Source of the DNA: an uncultured Pyrinomonas sp.
GTDB taxonomy: Bacteria > Acidobacteriota > Blastocatellia > Pyrinomonadales > Pyrinomonadaceae
Length of the DNA: 14,993 nucleotides
Direction: 5' to 3'
Assembly (NCBI GenBank): GCA_937135995.1
Contig: CAKZOF010000378.1
Span: forward strand, 1 to 14,993
Shown here: positions 14,868-14,993 of the stretch, piece by piece
Numbering within the stretch: position 1 is the first letter of the stretch
Layout of the letters: every line of letters starts with the position of its first letter
Program-made: the position numbers and the translations under genes
Notes under the pieces: model-generated
The model's database searches: none
The model's input: the letters and a program-made list of their open reading frames with translations, nothing else
Told to the model about the DNA's origin: nothing

Positions 14868-14993
14868 ATGAAACGACGCCAAGGCGATGGCTGTCCCGTG
14901 ATGGGCGCGTTGCAGTGGGTAGGCGACCGGTGGACGCTGCTGGTGGTACGCGACTTAGCGCGCGGCCCACGCCGCACGACGGAACTACTGGCG
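14868..14993 (+). CDS. HxlR-family transcriptional regulator (5' part)
   Basis: The first 42 residues of a winged-helix regulator, cut by the window edge; family members are about 100-150 residues. The sequence CPVMGALQWVGDRWTLLVVR followed by DLARGPRRTTELL matches the start of the HxlR (DUF24) domain, where CPV opens the domain, the GDRWTLLVVRDL helix follows and GPRRTTEL begins the next helix. C9 is at the position used for redox or electrophile sensing in several HxlR-type regulators (HypR, QorR), so a redox-sensing role is possible but unproven. ATG 14868 is chosen; GTG 14859 in the same frame is possible, and the ribosome binding site is weak. The target is often a neighbouring gene, here probably beyond the window. 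Confidence 0.85.
   Translation, partial: MKRRQGDGCPVMGALQWVGDRWTLLVVRDLARGPRRTTELLA

Overview
The window is a GC-rich bacterial chromosome segment with densely packed genes on both strands, three tRNA genes and no mobile element, phage gene or CRISPR array that I can see. The gene set suggests a member of the Acidobacteriota, perhaps Blastocatellia: a two-gene secreted M16 peptidase pair, a small secreted molybdopterin-fold protein, a PQQ-propeller protein and a giant Nfn-like flavoprotein. That placement is inference from gene content, not from a marker-gene comparison.

Layout. Positions 1-460 hold the 3' part of purQ (purine synthesis), cut by the window edge. Positions 461-769 have no gene but carry two hairpins and end in a strong promoter for tRNA-Gly(GCC), which is followed by a hairpin and tRNA-Cys(GCA). 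After a gene-poor stretch (985-1406) come a small secreted protein of the sulfite-oxidase-like fold (+) and, tail to tail with a 12-base overlap, a secreted PQQ-type beta-propeller protein (-). The propeller gene is divergent from pncA (nicotinamidase), and pncB (nicotinate phosphoribosyltransferase) follows 277 bases later on the same strand. PncA makes nicotinate from nicotinamide and PncB makes nicotinate mononucleotide from it, so together they form the entry to the Preiss-Handler route of NAD salvage.

Positions 6237-9103 encode two exported M16 peptidase-family proteins with a one-base overlap. The first has the zinc site (HLFEH plus a distal Glu). The second lacks it but keeps the Arg/Tyr pair of the non-catalytic subunit, so they probably form a heterodimer. 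A 39-residue single-span membrane protein that is easily missed (9182-9301) and a nickel/cobalt-type transporter with a histidine-rich loop (9430-10167) follow in the same direction.

The most unusual gene is at 10259-14005 (-): a 1248-residue protein combining an unrecognised N-terminal region of about 310 residues, a cysteine-rich Fe-S segment, a GltD/NfnB-like two-dinucleotide-site flavoprotein core and a PyrK/NfnA-like ferredoxin-reductase module with its own cysteine cluster. It resembles a one-chain Nfn-type electron-transfer enzyme with an extra domain. Upstream and divergent from it is tRNA-Glu(CTC) with a clear promoter and terminator. About 490 bases with no convincing intact gene then lead to the start of an HxlR-family regulator that runs off the window.

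The NAD(P)-linked theme (pncA, pncB, the Nfn-like protein) is suggestive, but the sequence does not show a shared regulatory unit. I did not find a clearly new multi-gene defence or mobile system. The best candidates for something undescribed are the giant oxidoreductase, the small membrane protein, and the helical insertion in the propeller protein.
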